Positions 35,676 to 47,790 of a DNA stretch of 64,000 nt are shown here, piece after piece. Below the pieces are notes generated by a model. That model worked only from the letters and a program-made list of their open reading frames with translations. It searched no databases and was not told the origin of the DNA. This DNA is from Symsagittifera roscoffensis. Its lineage: Eukaryota; Xenacoelomorpha; Acoela; Convolutidae. The first letter of the stretch is position 1, and every line of letters starts with the position of its first letter. The translations under genes were made by a program, and so were the position numbers. The DNA lies in contig NC_087070.1 of NCBI RefSeq assembly GCF_963678635.1, positions 868,001 through 932,000 of the forward strand, read 5' to 3'.

Positions 35676-37003
35676 TTTCATATGTTTACTTTGTTCCCCA
35701 ATTCAAAGCTACAGTGATCTTTATGTATAGATCGGAAGAAACGACCCAATGCATAGTTGAACTTGAATGACACCATTTTATCTTGAAAGTAATCAAGGCC
35801 AAATTCGCGGAAAAATTTACCCGGAAATTTAATCTTCTACCTCTATTTTTGCGTAAAATTATATATAACTTTTACGATATTCAGCTAATCTTTATTGTTA
35901 TAAATATATATTTTTTCTAATAAATGCCATAAAATAACGCATGATTTTGATCAGGGAAATCGGTGTAAAAAGCCATTAAATTCAAAGCCGGTTGTGTTTT
36001 TGCGCCTAAGCTCAAATCAGGCTCTAAATCAACATTTAACAGCCCCTGAACTGTTTATGATTTCCAGGAGCTGATTAAGTAGCTTCTTTTGTATTAAGAG
36101 ACTTCGGTTAATTTTATGGAGCTTAAGTTTAATCGCAAGCTTGTTTTTCTGGGTAAATTAAAGACACCAACTGGTTTAAATGCCTCGTTATGCCTGCACT
36201 TCCGGGCTAATTCGACAACTTTCAACTTTGTTTGTATCTGAGAAAATAAAAATCGGAAGAATTCTTTTTGATCAAAGTGTAGTCAGCTGATAAAAATCTG
36301 TTTGATTCAATACTCGAGGGCAAATTTAGTTTAAGACATAACTAACAGCTATAAAATAAACTTTATCAGGATAAAAAGCATTCTAAAGGAGTTGTTTATA
36401 AATTTTCAAAAAGATTGTGTGTTAGGACGAAACCTTGAATACTCTGGTACACGTTTTAAAAAAGAAACCCTTCGAAAACTATTTTTTAAACTCGTTTACA
36501 AAAACATTGAGCTTTCCAAACAAGCATTGAACTAACGAAAATTTCGGTGTCCCAAATTAACAGTTTTTAAATCTAGGACTGACAAAAAATAGCAAAAGAC
36601 AATGCATCTTTCAGAATGTATGAAAACTTCATCATATATGGCTAAATAAAACCAAAAATTGTCTGGACAACAATTAAATAACCCCAGTACAATATCCGCG
36701 GTTGTTTTTGAAAGTTTGAAGATTAAAAAAAGGAGTGCTTCATGCATTAATTAAGAATAATTCACTTTTCAAAGCAAACTGAAAAAAAATCAAATAAAAG
36801 TTGATTCAATTTTGCTAGAAATGGTCAAGATAAACAATCAACTAATTTTTTATGCTTGAAAATATCAAATGAACACAAGTAATTTGAAATGAAAAAGTAC
36901 AATTTGAAATCTCGCGAGTGTATTTTTGTGAAAGAATGTTTGCTTGTTCTTTCCAAACGCTAAGACAACGAGGCTGATTTTTTTTGTGTGTAAGGAGCGT
37001 AAT
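35676..37003 (-). other. Giant-intron sequence without recognised features
   Basis: AT-rich; no exon, RNA gene or bounded repeat. Confidence 0.5.
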
Positions 37004-37313
37004 GTGACAACTCGCAAGAAAAGACAACTCACAATATTCGACAACTCGCATTAATAGACAACTCGCAATATACTCACCGCCGCAGTCACGCCAACGTGTT
37101 GCGTCCTGGCCAATAGAGGGTAGGGCTTTATACAAAATTTATTAGAAGCAGTTATTGCTGCGAAGCGGCGACGTGCACGTAGCGCGTCCATCGGCGACCT
37201 TAAACCGAGAATATAAAGTTTCTAATTAGGTGCAAAAACGTGCGAGTTGTCGCTTTCCTTAAATTTTGCGAGATGTCTTTAGTGGCCTGTTGTCTTTTCT
37301 TGCAAGCTGTCGC
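37004..37313. mobile_element. CpG-bearing MITE with terminal inverted repeats and subterminal GACAACTCGC repeats
   Basis: The left end GTGACAACTCGCAAGAAAAG ACAACTC pairs with the right end, whose reverse complement reads GCGACAGCTTGCAAGAAAAG ACAAC. Inside the left end the 10-mer GACAACTCGC recurs about three to four times with 15-20 bp spacing (37006-37074). The right side has matching inverted copies (GCGAGTTGTCGC, GCGAGATGTC, CTGTTGTC). The middle (37078-37200) is GC-rich with many CpG (GCTGCGAAGCGGCGACGTGC). There is no transposase, and the target duplication could not be defined. Subterminal repeats are usual for transposase binding sites. Confidence 0.72.
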
Positions 37314-38011
37314 GGTGACGTATAGATACAAAGACCCATGATTTGCAGTACAAAAAAACTTTGTTTTTTTTCTGTTTCTGAAGCAAGAAACCAGTTTTGC
37401 AGTGCGTCAAAAATAGGCTATGTAAATCACATTTTTCTACAACATTTTTCTACAACAAAAGCATCAACTACAAATGGACCAGTTTTTATTGAATAAAAGA
37501 AATAATTTATTTCTCAATGGTACTTAAGACTACGTTATTCTTGAATAATGACCTATAATTTGCAAAGGGGAATCAGTAATCCTTAAGATAACACGGAAGC
37601 AAAAGTAACAAAAAAACAATTTCTCACCCAAATCATGAGAGAAATTTGAAACCACTGGGTTAAAAAAGAACTTAAAAAGGTTAACAAGATAAGCAAATTT
37701 TTTTCGTTACTCTGGGATAAGAGTCTCTACTTCTAAAAGCAGAAAAAAAGCGTTTGATGTCATCGTTGATTTGTCGTCATCATTTGATCTCATCTTACGT
37801 ATGGATGAATTTGATTTGTTAAGTAGCGTGTTATTAGAAAAAAACGTGGATAAGTTTTTGATTTGATCAATTCCTGAAAAATTGTTTAATCGCTAAAACC
37901 TTGAACGGAATTGCAAAATTGCATGTGCATTTCATCGCGTGTTGTAGAAATACAGCACAAACTAAAAAAATTACAATTTAAAAATTGAAATTGGATCTTT
38001 TAAATTTCTTT
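37314..38011 (-). other. Giant-intron sequence without recognised features
   Basis: AT-rich; no feature seen. Confidence 0.5.
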
Positions 38012-39106
38012 ACCCGGGTCGACGTCTATGCATAAAATGCTTATCATACAATTTCAACTATTAAGTCAATTGACAATATGCTTTTCATACAATTTGGCAA
38101 GAAAATTGTATTATAAGCATTTTTTTAATCGAAATTTTTGAAATAAATTATCTTGCATTGTTTAAAAATTCAAACAAAACAAAATAGTGCCAATTTTGGT
38201 TACATGAGAGAAAAATTAGCATTAAAAAAATGGAATGAAAATATTGTTCATCATACATTTTCATATATGAATAATGTATAATAGGTTTTTTTTCCATAGA
38301 ACAATCTTGTCCAATTTATTTTGTTGCAACTCGCTTCTGTGTTCAAATAAACGATTTGTGATATTTTGTGGCTATAACGTAGGCGAGGTTGGTTTTTTCA
38401 CCAAAAAAATGAAAAAATACGAGCCAGTGTTTTTTTTTGTAAATACAATCAATATATTTTTCATATGCTAAGATGAATTTAAATTTTTCATCAACCACTA
38501 GTTTTTTAAAATAAAAACTTTCTAACCATTTACAGAATATTGCGTTTTTAGTATATAACTCTGAATGAAGATGTTAAGATTATCTAACATCGCTAATATC
38601 ATCAAATGCGGTTTATTTGAGTGATAACTGCCACTTACACTTATTATAGAAGTCTTTGGTTATAATGTTTTTGAATAAAGCCCTAAATTTTGACACAAAA
38701 TTTTTTGGAGTTTTAATTTATACATTACAAACAATATAAATGAATCGTAAAATATTTTAAATTTTTACAAATTCAAATTGTATTAGAAAAGTGCTGTTAT
38801 AAATAAATAATAAAATATTATAATTTTATAGAAACTCATTTTGTATTGAAAAAATGCTTGTCATACAACTTCATATTAGAAAAAAAATGACTTTGCTACT
38901 TTCGCACAGTTTTTGTTATAAAAAGTAAGGCAAAATCTTGTTATTTATTTCCAAAGCGTGGCAAAAAGTTTTTAATAAAAATTTATGATTCAGAAAAAAT
39001 GCTTATTTTGCTATTTTCTAACATTTTTTTTTGGTATGTAAAAATGTATGACAAGCATTTTTTCATAGTATAGAATTGTATGACAAGCATTTTTGTCAAC
39101 CCTGGT
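38012..39106. mobile_element. About 1.1-kb TIR element with internal ATGCTTGTCATACAA repeats
   Basis: The left end ACCCGGGTCGAC...AAATGCTTATCATACAATT pairs with the right end, whose reverse complement is ACCAGGGTTGAC...AAATGCTTGTCATACAATT. The inside holds further direct and inverted copies of ATGCTT(A/G)TCATACAA (about 38080, 38853, 39044-39095) and a TATATGA palindrome near 38262. No coding capacity was seen and no clear target duplication. The class is unknown. Confidence 0.62.
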
Positions 39107-39998
39107 AGTTTTTAATTTTATTTTAAGTATAACGTACTTTAGGATCCGTTGTTCAATTTAAAAATATACTTGACATTGAACGGGGACAATTATTTTACAA
39201 AATGAGTTGGTATTTTTTTAAAAGAATTTGTAAAAATGAAATTAGCTCAAAAATAATTAAAGCATAGGAAACCGATCAGTTCAACATTTGCAGCGATTTG
39301 AACAGATTTGTTAATGGTTGTTTGAGATGGATGTAAGACAAAATTGAAGAGAAAAAAAAATCGCTCATTGAGTTGAAAAATATTTAAAAAGCCAAAATGG
39401 GACAAAAAAGATAAAATCCTGAGAAGTAAGCTTTTCGAACAAATTCATTGCGCCTTCAATTTTATTATATGTTAAATCGCAACAAAAGTCAACTCAAAAA
39501 TTTTAAACTACTAATCAAATAGCCTAGATTAGCTGCAAACACTTGTTCACGCGCATTATACCACTAGTGCTGACTGCAATCGGACGGTACCCGCGTTTTT
39601 GAATTTTTTTGAGTTTTGGAAGTTGTCTTTTCCTAAAATTTCGCATTTTATCTTTTTTTTGAGAATCAAAATTTCTTTAATTTTAGAAAGTTATCATTTT
39701 TTGTGAATCAAAATTAGGTGACTCAAAAGTCCTCCGCATGTCATAGCATTCGTTCTAGTACGACGTTGTTTTGTTACACGACCTCGAATGAATTTTTGTG
39801 GCACCTAGGGAAAAACTCGCATGAATTTTCAGTTCTTTCCCAGTGAGGGTTCCGAACAAGTCAGACCGGATAGAAGTTTAGGCTCAGAGCTGGCCAAAAG
39901 TTTTCACCGGCGTTGTCAAATAAACTGGCCAAGAACAGTTTAAAAATGACATGAAAAATGACATTCGTTGTAATTTAACTATTTTTAATGATCAAAAG

Positions 39999-40140
39999 TT
40001 TATAATTTTGAATATAAAACGCGTCAATGAAACTAAAAACTCAGTGAACAAGAGGTTATAATTTTGAATATAAAACGTGTAAATGAAACTAAAAACTCAG
40101 TGAACAAGAGGTTATAATTTTGAATATAAAAATGCGTTTA
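39999..40140. repeat. 56-bp tandem repeat, about 2.5 copies
   Basis: TATAATTTTGAATATAAAA starts at 40001, 40057 and 40113, with the rest of the unit (ACTAAAAACTCAGTGAACAAG) nearly identical in copies 1 and 2. It ends about 60 bp from the donor of the isolated exon at 40199-40373, on its intron side. Confidence 0.92.
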
Positions 40141-40198
40141 TTTAAATATTATAATTTTTTTAAATCTGAAATTCTGGAATTTGAGGAGTCGTACTTAC

Positions 40199-40373
40199 AC
40201 TTTCTGACCCTGGGCTTAAAGGGTGCGGGCGGCGCATCAATTTGAATGTCGTTCATCATTTGTCCTCCAGAACTTGACCCGGAATTTGGTAAATCATCAG
40301 GGTAGTAATTGTTATAACCATTAAAGTTGTTATTATTGTCGGGGTAACCAAATGCCGCTAATTGAGACATTTC
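40199..40373 (-). CDS. Isolated exon with a start codon: putative first coding exon of a nested gene
   Basis: On the minus strand, cttctagttaattcag|GAAATG leads into an open frame of 57 codons that ends with AAAGT|GTAAGT, a consensus donor. The ATG at 40370 is the first after an in-frame stop. The peptide is MSQLAAFGYPDNNNNFNG, then YNNYYPDDLPNSGSSSGG, MMNDIQIDAPPAPFKPRV, RK. It has no signal peptide, is Asn/Tyr/Gly-rich, and then Pro/basic. The family is not recognised. It lies inside the giant nephrin intron on the same strand. Its phase-1 donor with trailing T could join the exon at 14959 (giving RKYKPTIV), but that would make an Ig receptor with no signal sequence. It cannot follow the exon at 61612, because it would have to start in another phase. 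A nested gene whose later exons I cannot see is the simplest reading. Confidence 0.5.
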
Positions 40374-41571
40374 CTGAATTAACTAGAATGAACTAATTCT
40401 TTTTTCACGAACAGACATTTGAATATCCAGCAAAAAATAATTGGGTAATTTTTGGCAAGAAACAGCACAACTGTAATCAATACTCAAATCTGATATAAAG
40501 CATAAATTTGAGCTTTTGATTTACTAAATACAGTTTTTCCAAATATTAAAAAATTATAAATTAAAAAAGATTTATCGGATAAAATTAAATCAAGTTACCA
40601 AATATCCCAAATAAAAGTTTTTGTTTAAATAATTGTTTCATTGGTTAATTTTGATCTGCAAAAAAATAAATTAAAATCAAAAACTGACATTGGTATTTTC
40701 CATTCTAAATATTTCTTAACCGACGCCTGTTGATTAGAACAGTTGACTTTGTGTGGAAATATTGGCACAGGATTGATTTTGGCAATGGCTACAAAATGGT
40801 TCTATTTTAGTAAACAGTGCGATACATCACATGGTAAAAACGACAGGAGAAAAACATGTTACCACTTAATTACACAACAAAAAATAAAAACTGAACAACT
40901 CTCATTTTGCTTTTCAAATTCTTTCCAACGATGAGAAAATTTGTGCCAGCCTGCAAAACCAGATCATTTCGCATAAGCAACTTAAACTTGAACTCGACGT
41001 TTTTTCACTTACTTTTTGAAATTAATTTGCTTAGGACTTTAGTTATAAGTTTATGGGATAGACCATTTTTTTCGTGAAAGTTAACTAAAAAAACTTCTTA
41101 ATATGCTTGTTTTTGTCAAAATTAAGCAAAAATAGTTCGATAACTAATCTGATGGAAGCGAAAAGTCTTAAAATATAAAAACATACCAACACTTATAACA
41201 AGAATTTCTCTTATGACCATTACCACCTGTGAATCAAGCTACATCATCCTCCCACAGATAGACCAATTTGAGATTCTCCACACCATAGTTTCATTTTGAT
41301 AAAGTTTGTTAAGCGCTGCATTTAAAATGCTCGATTCTTATTGGCTAAAACTTCCAAATCAGAACCAAGTAAACGTCTTCCCCCCTAAACGGGTTAGGGG
41401 ACGAGGAAAGAGAGGGTAGGATGATATTAACTTGGCAGCTATAATTTCTACAATTTTCTTTAAAAAAATGCCTTTTTTTCTAACAGCTCTGAAGAATACT
41501 TTATTTCAAGTAATGCAGTAAAACCTTGAAAAAAATTTGATTGCCATTATTTTTCTTTAAATAAAAGAGAC
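40374..41571 (-). other. Sequence upstream of the isolated exon
   Basis: AT-rich. If the exon at 40199-40373 is a true first coding exon, its 5' UTR exon and promoter may lie here, but no CpG-rich or TATA-type promoter could be picked out. Confidence 0.4.
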
Positions 41572-42020
41572 TGCTTGTATGGAGCAGTGTTCGCTTGAAA
41601 AAATTCATGAAAAAAAAAGGAAAAAAAGTTTTGATTGAAAATTTTGAGATTTTTTTTATCAATCCACCACACGCCATATAGAATATAAAATTAATTCAAA
41701 TTTTGCTCCTAGTAATGACAAATAGCCTGCTTCAACCAATTTGAAATAGTTTCTACATTGGATTGAATATCTGCTCACGAGTTAATAGCGAGAAATACAT
41801 CACGCGTTAATTCTCCCAAATTGGCTAAAGTGGCGATCTCTAAACCCCACAACTTTGCGAAAAATATTCACAGAGGAAATATCTTTTTAAAATTGAGCTC
41901 AGGACCACAATACCGCTCGGCTGATATAAAAATTAAAAAGGGCTGGTCGAAATTTACCGGCAGAATAAAACCCACCCCTAGCACAAATGTTCCGCCATTT
42001 TCTTTAAAAGTCGGAGCAAT
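41572..42020 (+). repeat. Repeat family R1, copy 1
   Basis: It shares ordered blocks with the copies at 51.6 and 58.1 kb: CCACACGCCATAT, TTTTGCTCCTA, TTCAACCAATTTGAAATAGT, GCGTTAATTCTCCCAAATTGG, GGCGATCTCTAAACCCCACAACTTT, TGAGCTCAGGACCACAATACC, AACCCACCCCTAGCACAAAT and GTTCCGCCATTTTCTTTAAAAGTCGG. Its 5' part (CTGCTTGTATGGAGCAG) is shortened. No terminal inverted repeats and no coding frame are shared. Confidence 0.8.
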
Positions 42021-45000
42021 GACTGAAATTTTTGCGATTTGCTTCAATCCGACTTTTTTGCAATTTAATTTAACAAAAAAATGTTTTAATTGATTTTTAT
42101 CCAACGCAAAAATGCAAATGATTCCTAAAATATATATTTTTTATTGATCCAAAGCTTGAATTTGCTGCAGGATTTTGCATTTTTTCCATTTCTATAAAAA
42201 TTATTAGATAAAAAATTTTATAAAAAATAAAGCAATGGATAAAATTTTTTATTCCGTTGTATTTTAAAAACTAAATCATTGTTCAAAACCAAGGATGTAG
42301 CAGAAGTTTTGCATGACATTACAGGTTTGGCTCTAGCATGAAGCAATTTAAATTACTCTAGAAAACTAATAAAAAAGACTCAAATTTCAAAGTAACAAGA
42401 TAAAAACACAAAAGTCAACAGTTCCTAAACCAAATTTACTTGGAGATAATCAAACAAACTCAAGGCGATCATTTATAATTGAAAGAGTTTTGAAAGAAAA
42501 TTGATTGAGTGTAATGATGAGGATACACGTGTTCAACACTAAATTTTTTCCATTTTCCAGATTTTCTATACAGAATTTATTTGTTCCATTTAATTGTTTT
42601 GGGAATCAATGATTTTAATAGCGTCAAAAAATTTTGTAGTTCAAGCCAAATATGATCAATCTGTGCCAGATTTGAGACAAGAGATTTCGAAACAACTCAT
42701 TTTTCAAGCTATCTTTATAATGGTGAGAGTAAATGAATAAACGATCTAAGCTAGCTTATTTTAATCAAGTTTTGTTAGATCTGAAACTCCAGATATCGTA
42801 GGAGCTCGTCTCGTTGAGCTATCATTGAGAAGGCACAAGGATTTGATCAAAAATGTTGACAGTTTGAGAATGCAATACCATAATGCTAAAAGGATCTTTC
42901 ATGAATAATTAATTGGTAAAATAGCGATCAAGCTACAATTTTATAGACAGCAAAAAATTTGCGCCAAAGCTATCACATTAATAGTGGTTTAATTATATAA
43001 TCATTTTTGAAACCTGATGAGAGTATTTGACACTAAATATTTCAGAAACTTGATCAGAAACTAAAATCTGTCGGTTTAAAAAGTAAATAAATTCCAATGA
43101 AATTTTGATAATATCAACTTTTAGAGCTTACGTGGATACAAGAGAATCAGATTATGAACCAATAAAAGAGAAAAATTAAGTTTGAGAAAGTTATGATTCG
43201 ACTAAATTGGTAAGGAGTTCTTTAAAAAATTTCAAAAAGTTCAAAATGCTGAGAATTTCGGAACAGCGACCTCAGGGTTAAGGATACTACAATTTGTAAA
43301 TTTATTAATTTCTAGACTGAAAAATTTTGCTCTATGAAGTCGTTTTTGCAACACGGATCTATTTTGCGTCCAATAGTTTCGAAATTAATTTAAATTTGAT
43401 CAGGTTCTGTCAGATCTGATACCAAGGGTATTGTAGGGCTCGTCTCGGCTAACTATTTTTACAAGACAAAAGTAATCAAATATACTATGTTGCACATAGG
43501 GAACAAACGCATTGCCTTGCTAAAAAGCTCTTTTATGATTACTTGATAAAAGTTCGCGTATATGCTACAAATTCATTTAGATAACAACAAACATGTCAAA
43601 ATGCCAAAAGTAATAGGTTATAATTGTATAATCAAAGCTGGAAACCTAACTATATTAGCTGACATAAATTTAACTCAAAGTATTTTAACTTTGAATTTTT
43701 TTGCGTTTGACTTTTTTAAACTTAATCTAACTTTGAAAATAATGATAATGTCAGCTATATGGAGTTATTGAGAGACTGTATTTTGATTTATTGGACGAAG
43801 TTCAAATTATATGCTGAAGTTTATTGTTTTTGAATGAATTACAAACATAAGCCCAAAGTTATGACCAATTAAGCACAACGCCTGTTTTCAGCCTTATTGC
43901 TTTAACAGTCTTTTGAATACCGCCCGAAAAAAGCTTAAGTCTAATCCGCAAAAGCAAAATAAAATCGTGCAGGCAAATCGGGCGAAAATATTATTATTAA
44001 TATCTTTCGCTCTAAAAGTGGAAGATTCAATCACAAATTTTAAGATCAGATAAAATTTTGGGTAATTTTCTTTAATTTAACGAGAAAAACATGTTCAATT
44101 CAGGAGTCATAAAAGTTAATTTAAGAGTTCAAATTGGTGTTTTAAATTTTTGTAGTTAATTTTGTTACAACTTCAGAAAGTCCGTTCATAAAATTTATGA
44201 CTTCCGATACATTTTTGAGTGATTGTTTGTTTTCATAGAGGAATTTTTGATCTTTTTATTGTCCATAAATAAAACAGTTTTTAAATTATCGCTATCAGTT
44301 AGGAACAACAAAAGTGTTCCAACTTAGGATGAAAATTAAAAATTATATAGTGTATTGGAGTTTTAGCAAACAAAATTAACCACGAATATTTGTAAATCGA
44401 AGTAGGAAGTATCTTTTGCAATAAAATTAAGTGAATTCATTATTAGCAAAATCTGGGTGAACAAATTCTTTGCCCTCGCCCTTAAATCAGGTAATAGCCT
44501 TGGGGCTTTTATTGTGTATGGTACAATAACAGGAACGGATTAAGGATTGGGTGGGGGCGAATAGGTATATCTACTCACTATGTTAATAATGTCTAGTTAT
44601 TGGGACTTATAACCATGATGAATCAAGTCCAAGTTCGAATTGCCCTAGGCATTTGTCTTAACATATGCATCGTGTTGCATAAGTAATAAATAATCTCATC
44701 CTCAGTTTTATATCAAGTCTAAAAATAAAAAATGTCTTGAATAAATGTCCACGCAAAATATCCATATTTTGAACATGGTAAGTAAATTAAGGTCAGAAGG
44801 AAATTTTCATAAATTATGAATCAAATTTATTAGCAATTCAAAAAGTAAGTTTTGAAAAACATAAACGCAAACAAAAAAATTAAATTGCTCTATTCCAATG
44901 CTTGCTTTAATTTTTCCGTGAATAGTGTAATAAGAAAAATAACAAGTGTTTAAAAGATTGACAAATATCTGGCTTAGGTTTTATTGAACTGAGTTGCTTC

Positions 45001-46879
45001 CTGGTATTTTTCCTCAAAAAAATAACTGGACAAATATTAAACTTGAACGAAAATTCAGCAATTTAGTTTATACCAATAACTGATATAAGCTGAAGTAATA
45101 AGTTATAAATCTGGCTAAAAGTGCCGTAAAATTTACTGTGAATATGAACTTAATTTTGTAGTCGTAAGCGAAAATTCCACTCAATTTATAACTGTTCGTG
45201 CTTAGACCAGGGTATTATATAAGCAGAAATTTTCCCAACTATTAAATAAGAGTTGTATAGTTTCAATCAAATAAGTAATTCTTTATTTGTTATATCGAGC
45301 TTAACCCAAGGGTTTTCTGGTCTAAAGGCACATAGGCTTAACATTGTAACCTGATATCTGAAAATTAGAAGAATTCCTACAGTTTATAAATACGAAATTG
45401 CGGAGACGTTTCAAGAAACAAATTGAGCCACTTAAAACTACCTCGGGACTACCTAAGTTTTCCAAGTCACAAAACTATTTTACAACTCCAAAACTGGAAC
45501 AATATTGCAGCGGATTTGGTGGATTTTGAAAAATACCAACAAGAATTCGATTTTGATACGCAAACGTGGGCTTCATTCAAATTCAACGAACTATCCCAAA
45601 TTATTCCCTCGAAACTGCTTAGGGCTATATTTTCGCAGAGTGTTGTTTGACAAGACTTTAAGACACACGGCTAAAACAGTTGAGTCAAGCACTTTGCCGA
45701 TTAACTGGAGTTTGCTTAATTCTGCCGGTATGTCACTCAAGCTATATTAATGCACTGTTTTGGTGCACTCCGTACCACCTAAACTGTGAGGGGGCAAAGA
45801 CACTGGTTATAATTCATATGAACAGATCTAAATTTCGCTTTGGGGGCGCAAAGAATTAATTCTACACAACATGGCCGCAAATTCGAGATAAACAAGATTT
45901 AGTAAAACGGTGAGCAAAAACCAAGGAAAAGAATAAGCGTCGATTTAGGTTTAAAACTAAGCAGAAACTTGAGCGTTTTTGGCTGGATTACTTATAAGTA
46001 TTGTTAAACAGCATGTCTAAATTTAAATTTTGGGATTTTAAGACACTAACTAGCATTAAATGCTCTGTTATTAAGGCTAATAAATAAATGAAGAAGCTCA
46101 AACTAACCGTTGTTTTTAAAATTCTTAAGTGAAATGCATAAAAACCTGCATAAATTAGTTCGACTTAAGGATGGTCCGGAAAAACGTTAATATATTTCTA
46201 GAAATTTTTAGGAGACAGTGAATATTGACATTGAAATTTGTCTTCGGCGCTGATTAGTTCGACCGCTTTGAGGGCTTTTCAACGGTTTCATCTGCAAAAA
46301 AGACAAATAAAAAAGACGAATAAAACAGACGAACAAAAAATCTATAAAAATTTAGCTTAAACGTATTTCTTTAAAACCCTATAAGATAAAAATAGGCAAT
46401 GAAATTTAGCATTTCATAGCTTTTAACAAAGATGTGAAATGTGGTTAAATTGAAAGTAATCTTGAGAAGGAGAGAAATCTTTCTTCAAAGGAGGAGGTCT
46501 TTATACGCTTATTTTAACTGGAATCGAATCAAAGCCACCAAAAAACACAAAAAACTGCCACACCGATATGTAATTCCACAGGCGCTCTCGCTTGCTTTTA
46601 AGTCATTCTTTCATCTCTTGAATGTTCCCAAATACATTTGCAATTTTTTATCTTGTTTTCCATTATTAGTCAAATAGTTGAAAACCAAAGTGTTGTTAGC
46701 CAAACCAGTGGAACAATTAATGGTTATGACCTGATGAACAATGAAAACACAGATCGCTTGAAAAACAAATGAAAACTGTATAATTGTTCAGAATAATTTT
46801 TTCTACAAAATTCAAAATCTTTTACCATCAAAAGAAGATCAGTTTGGAGTCAAAACATACGAACCTTTTTGAATTTTCT
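42021..46879 (-). other. Giant-intron sequence; weak duplication and one small inverted repeat
   Basis: 42770-42930 and 43400-43560 share diverged landmarks (TTAGATCTGAAACTCCAG / GTCAGATCTGATACCAAG, TCGTAGGAGCTCGTCTCG / TTGTAGGGCTCGTCTCGG, then AAAAGGATCTTTCATGA / AAAAAGCTCTTTTATGA). TTAGACCAG at 45203 and CTGGTCTAA at about 45318-45326 form a small inverted pair 115 bp apart. No exon recognised. Confidence 0.45.
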
Positions 46880-47248
46880 GCCGGGGTGAATTTAGGATTT
46901 TCTCGAGGAGGTGGAATTTCAAAAGTTTTTCAAAAATTTTGCCGACTTTTTTTCAGGTGGACCAAATTGATTTCCGAGCACTCCCAGAACATCATAAAGA
47001 CCCTTTGAAAAAACTTCTCGCGCCGCAGGCAAATTTTTGAAAAAAAAAAACAGGTCAAAAATGCCGTTTTTGGACAACAGTTTTTGGAGGCGCGCGCTCT
47101 CCTTTATAATTAGCATATATTGGCACCACAGGTGCCTTTAGAAAAATTTAATGATTGGTCGGCCAAAAATGGACTTCATAAAAAAATACCAAAGAGGGAC
47201 CCTTTGATTGGTGAGAGGTTCGAATCTCTGAGAAGGGGGAAGAGGGGC
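46880..47248 (+). mobile_element. hAT-type MITE family R2, near full-length with decayed ends
   Basis: It runs colinear with the intact copy from GGGGTGAATTTAGGATTTTC through GGTGGACCAAATTGATTTCC, CGCGCCGCAGGCAAATTTTT, GCCGTTTTTGGACA, GGCGCGCGCTCTCC, TATTGGCACCACAGGTGCC, GGGACCCTTTGATTGG and GAGGTTCGAATCTCTGAG. The terminal CAGGGGC is mutated and no target duplication is visible. Confidence 0.75.
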
Positions 47249-47480
47249 GTTCGGAACCCAGACCAGACAGAAGGAACCCAGACCAGACAGAACGTAAGCA
47301 GACATAGCGTACCCAGACATAACAAACCCTGAGGAAGTACTACGCCTCACTTGGAGGCGTAGCGATTTGCATATACGCCGACTTAAATTCAAACGCAGCA
47401 TTGGCAAGTTTCAAACGAAGTCTTTGCAAGTATGAACAGAGCTTGTGCAATAAACCGATGTTTCAATAAAGCGAATCTTG
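47249..47480 (+). repeat. 20-bp direct repeat and perfect hairpin cassette of unknown class
   Basis: GGAACCCAGACCAGACAGAA occurs twice in succession, then related CAGACATAGCGTACCCAGACATA. At 47340-47362 is a perfect 9-bp stem (CTACGCCTC / GAGGCGTAG) with a 5-base loop. Two AATAAA signals follow (CAATAAACCG and CAATAAAGCG at about 47450-47470). GC content is higher than in the surroundings. It could be a retroelement 3' end or LTR fragment; no reading frame supports this. Confidence 0.45.
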
Positions 47481-47494
47481 ATTTTGCAAAATAC

Positions 47495-47790
47495 GTTACA
47501 GAGGTGAATTTAGGGAAATTCAGGGTTTCGACCACTTCACTGCAAATTTGTTATTTTTCTTCGATGTCCTTTCTTGGCTAATCGACCCCAAATTTTTTCT
47601 TAAGACCCCTTAGGTGCCAGAAAATGTTACTTTTGATGGGATAGCGCTCGAAAAAATACGAAATATTTAATTCAAACATTCCAAAAAGCTCTAAAAGGGC
47701 TTTTTTGGCCAATGTTTTCCAAAAAAAATTTAGCGCGGTGCAAAAATTTTCACAAAAAAAAATTCCTGAGTTCAAAACATTTTGCTGCTT
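47495..47790 (-). mobile_element. Diverged R2-related copy in reverse orientation
   Basis: It contains reversed R2 blocks: CGACCCCAAATTTTTTCTTAAG, CCTTAGGTGCCAG, AGCGCTCGAAAAAATACG, CATTCCAAAAAGC, then GGCCAATGTTTTCC and TTAGCGCGGTGCAAAAAT. It starts CAGAGGTGAATTTAGGG, itself R2-terminus-like. Strongly decayed. Confidence 0.45.

Noticed and set aside
44590-44660. tRNA-like string (CTTATAA then AAGTTCGAATTGCCC)
   Set aside because: The anticodon stem does not pair and no acceptor stem could be formed; at most a decayed tRNA-derived repeat.
45203-45326. Small inverted pair TTAGACCAG / CTGGTCTAA
   Set aside because: Nine-base arms 115 bp apart without a target duplication or other copies are too weak to call a mobile element.
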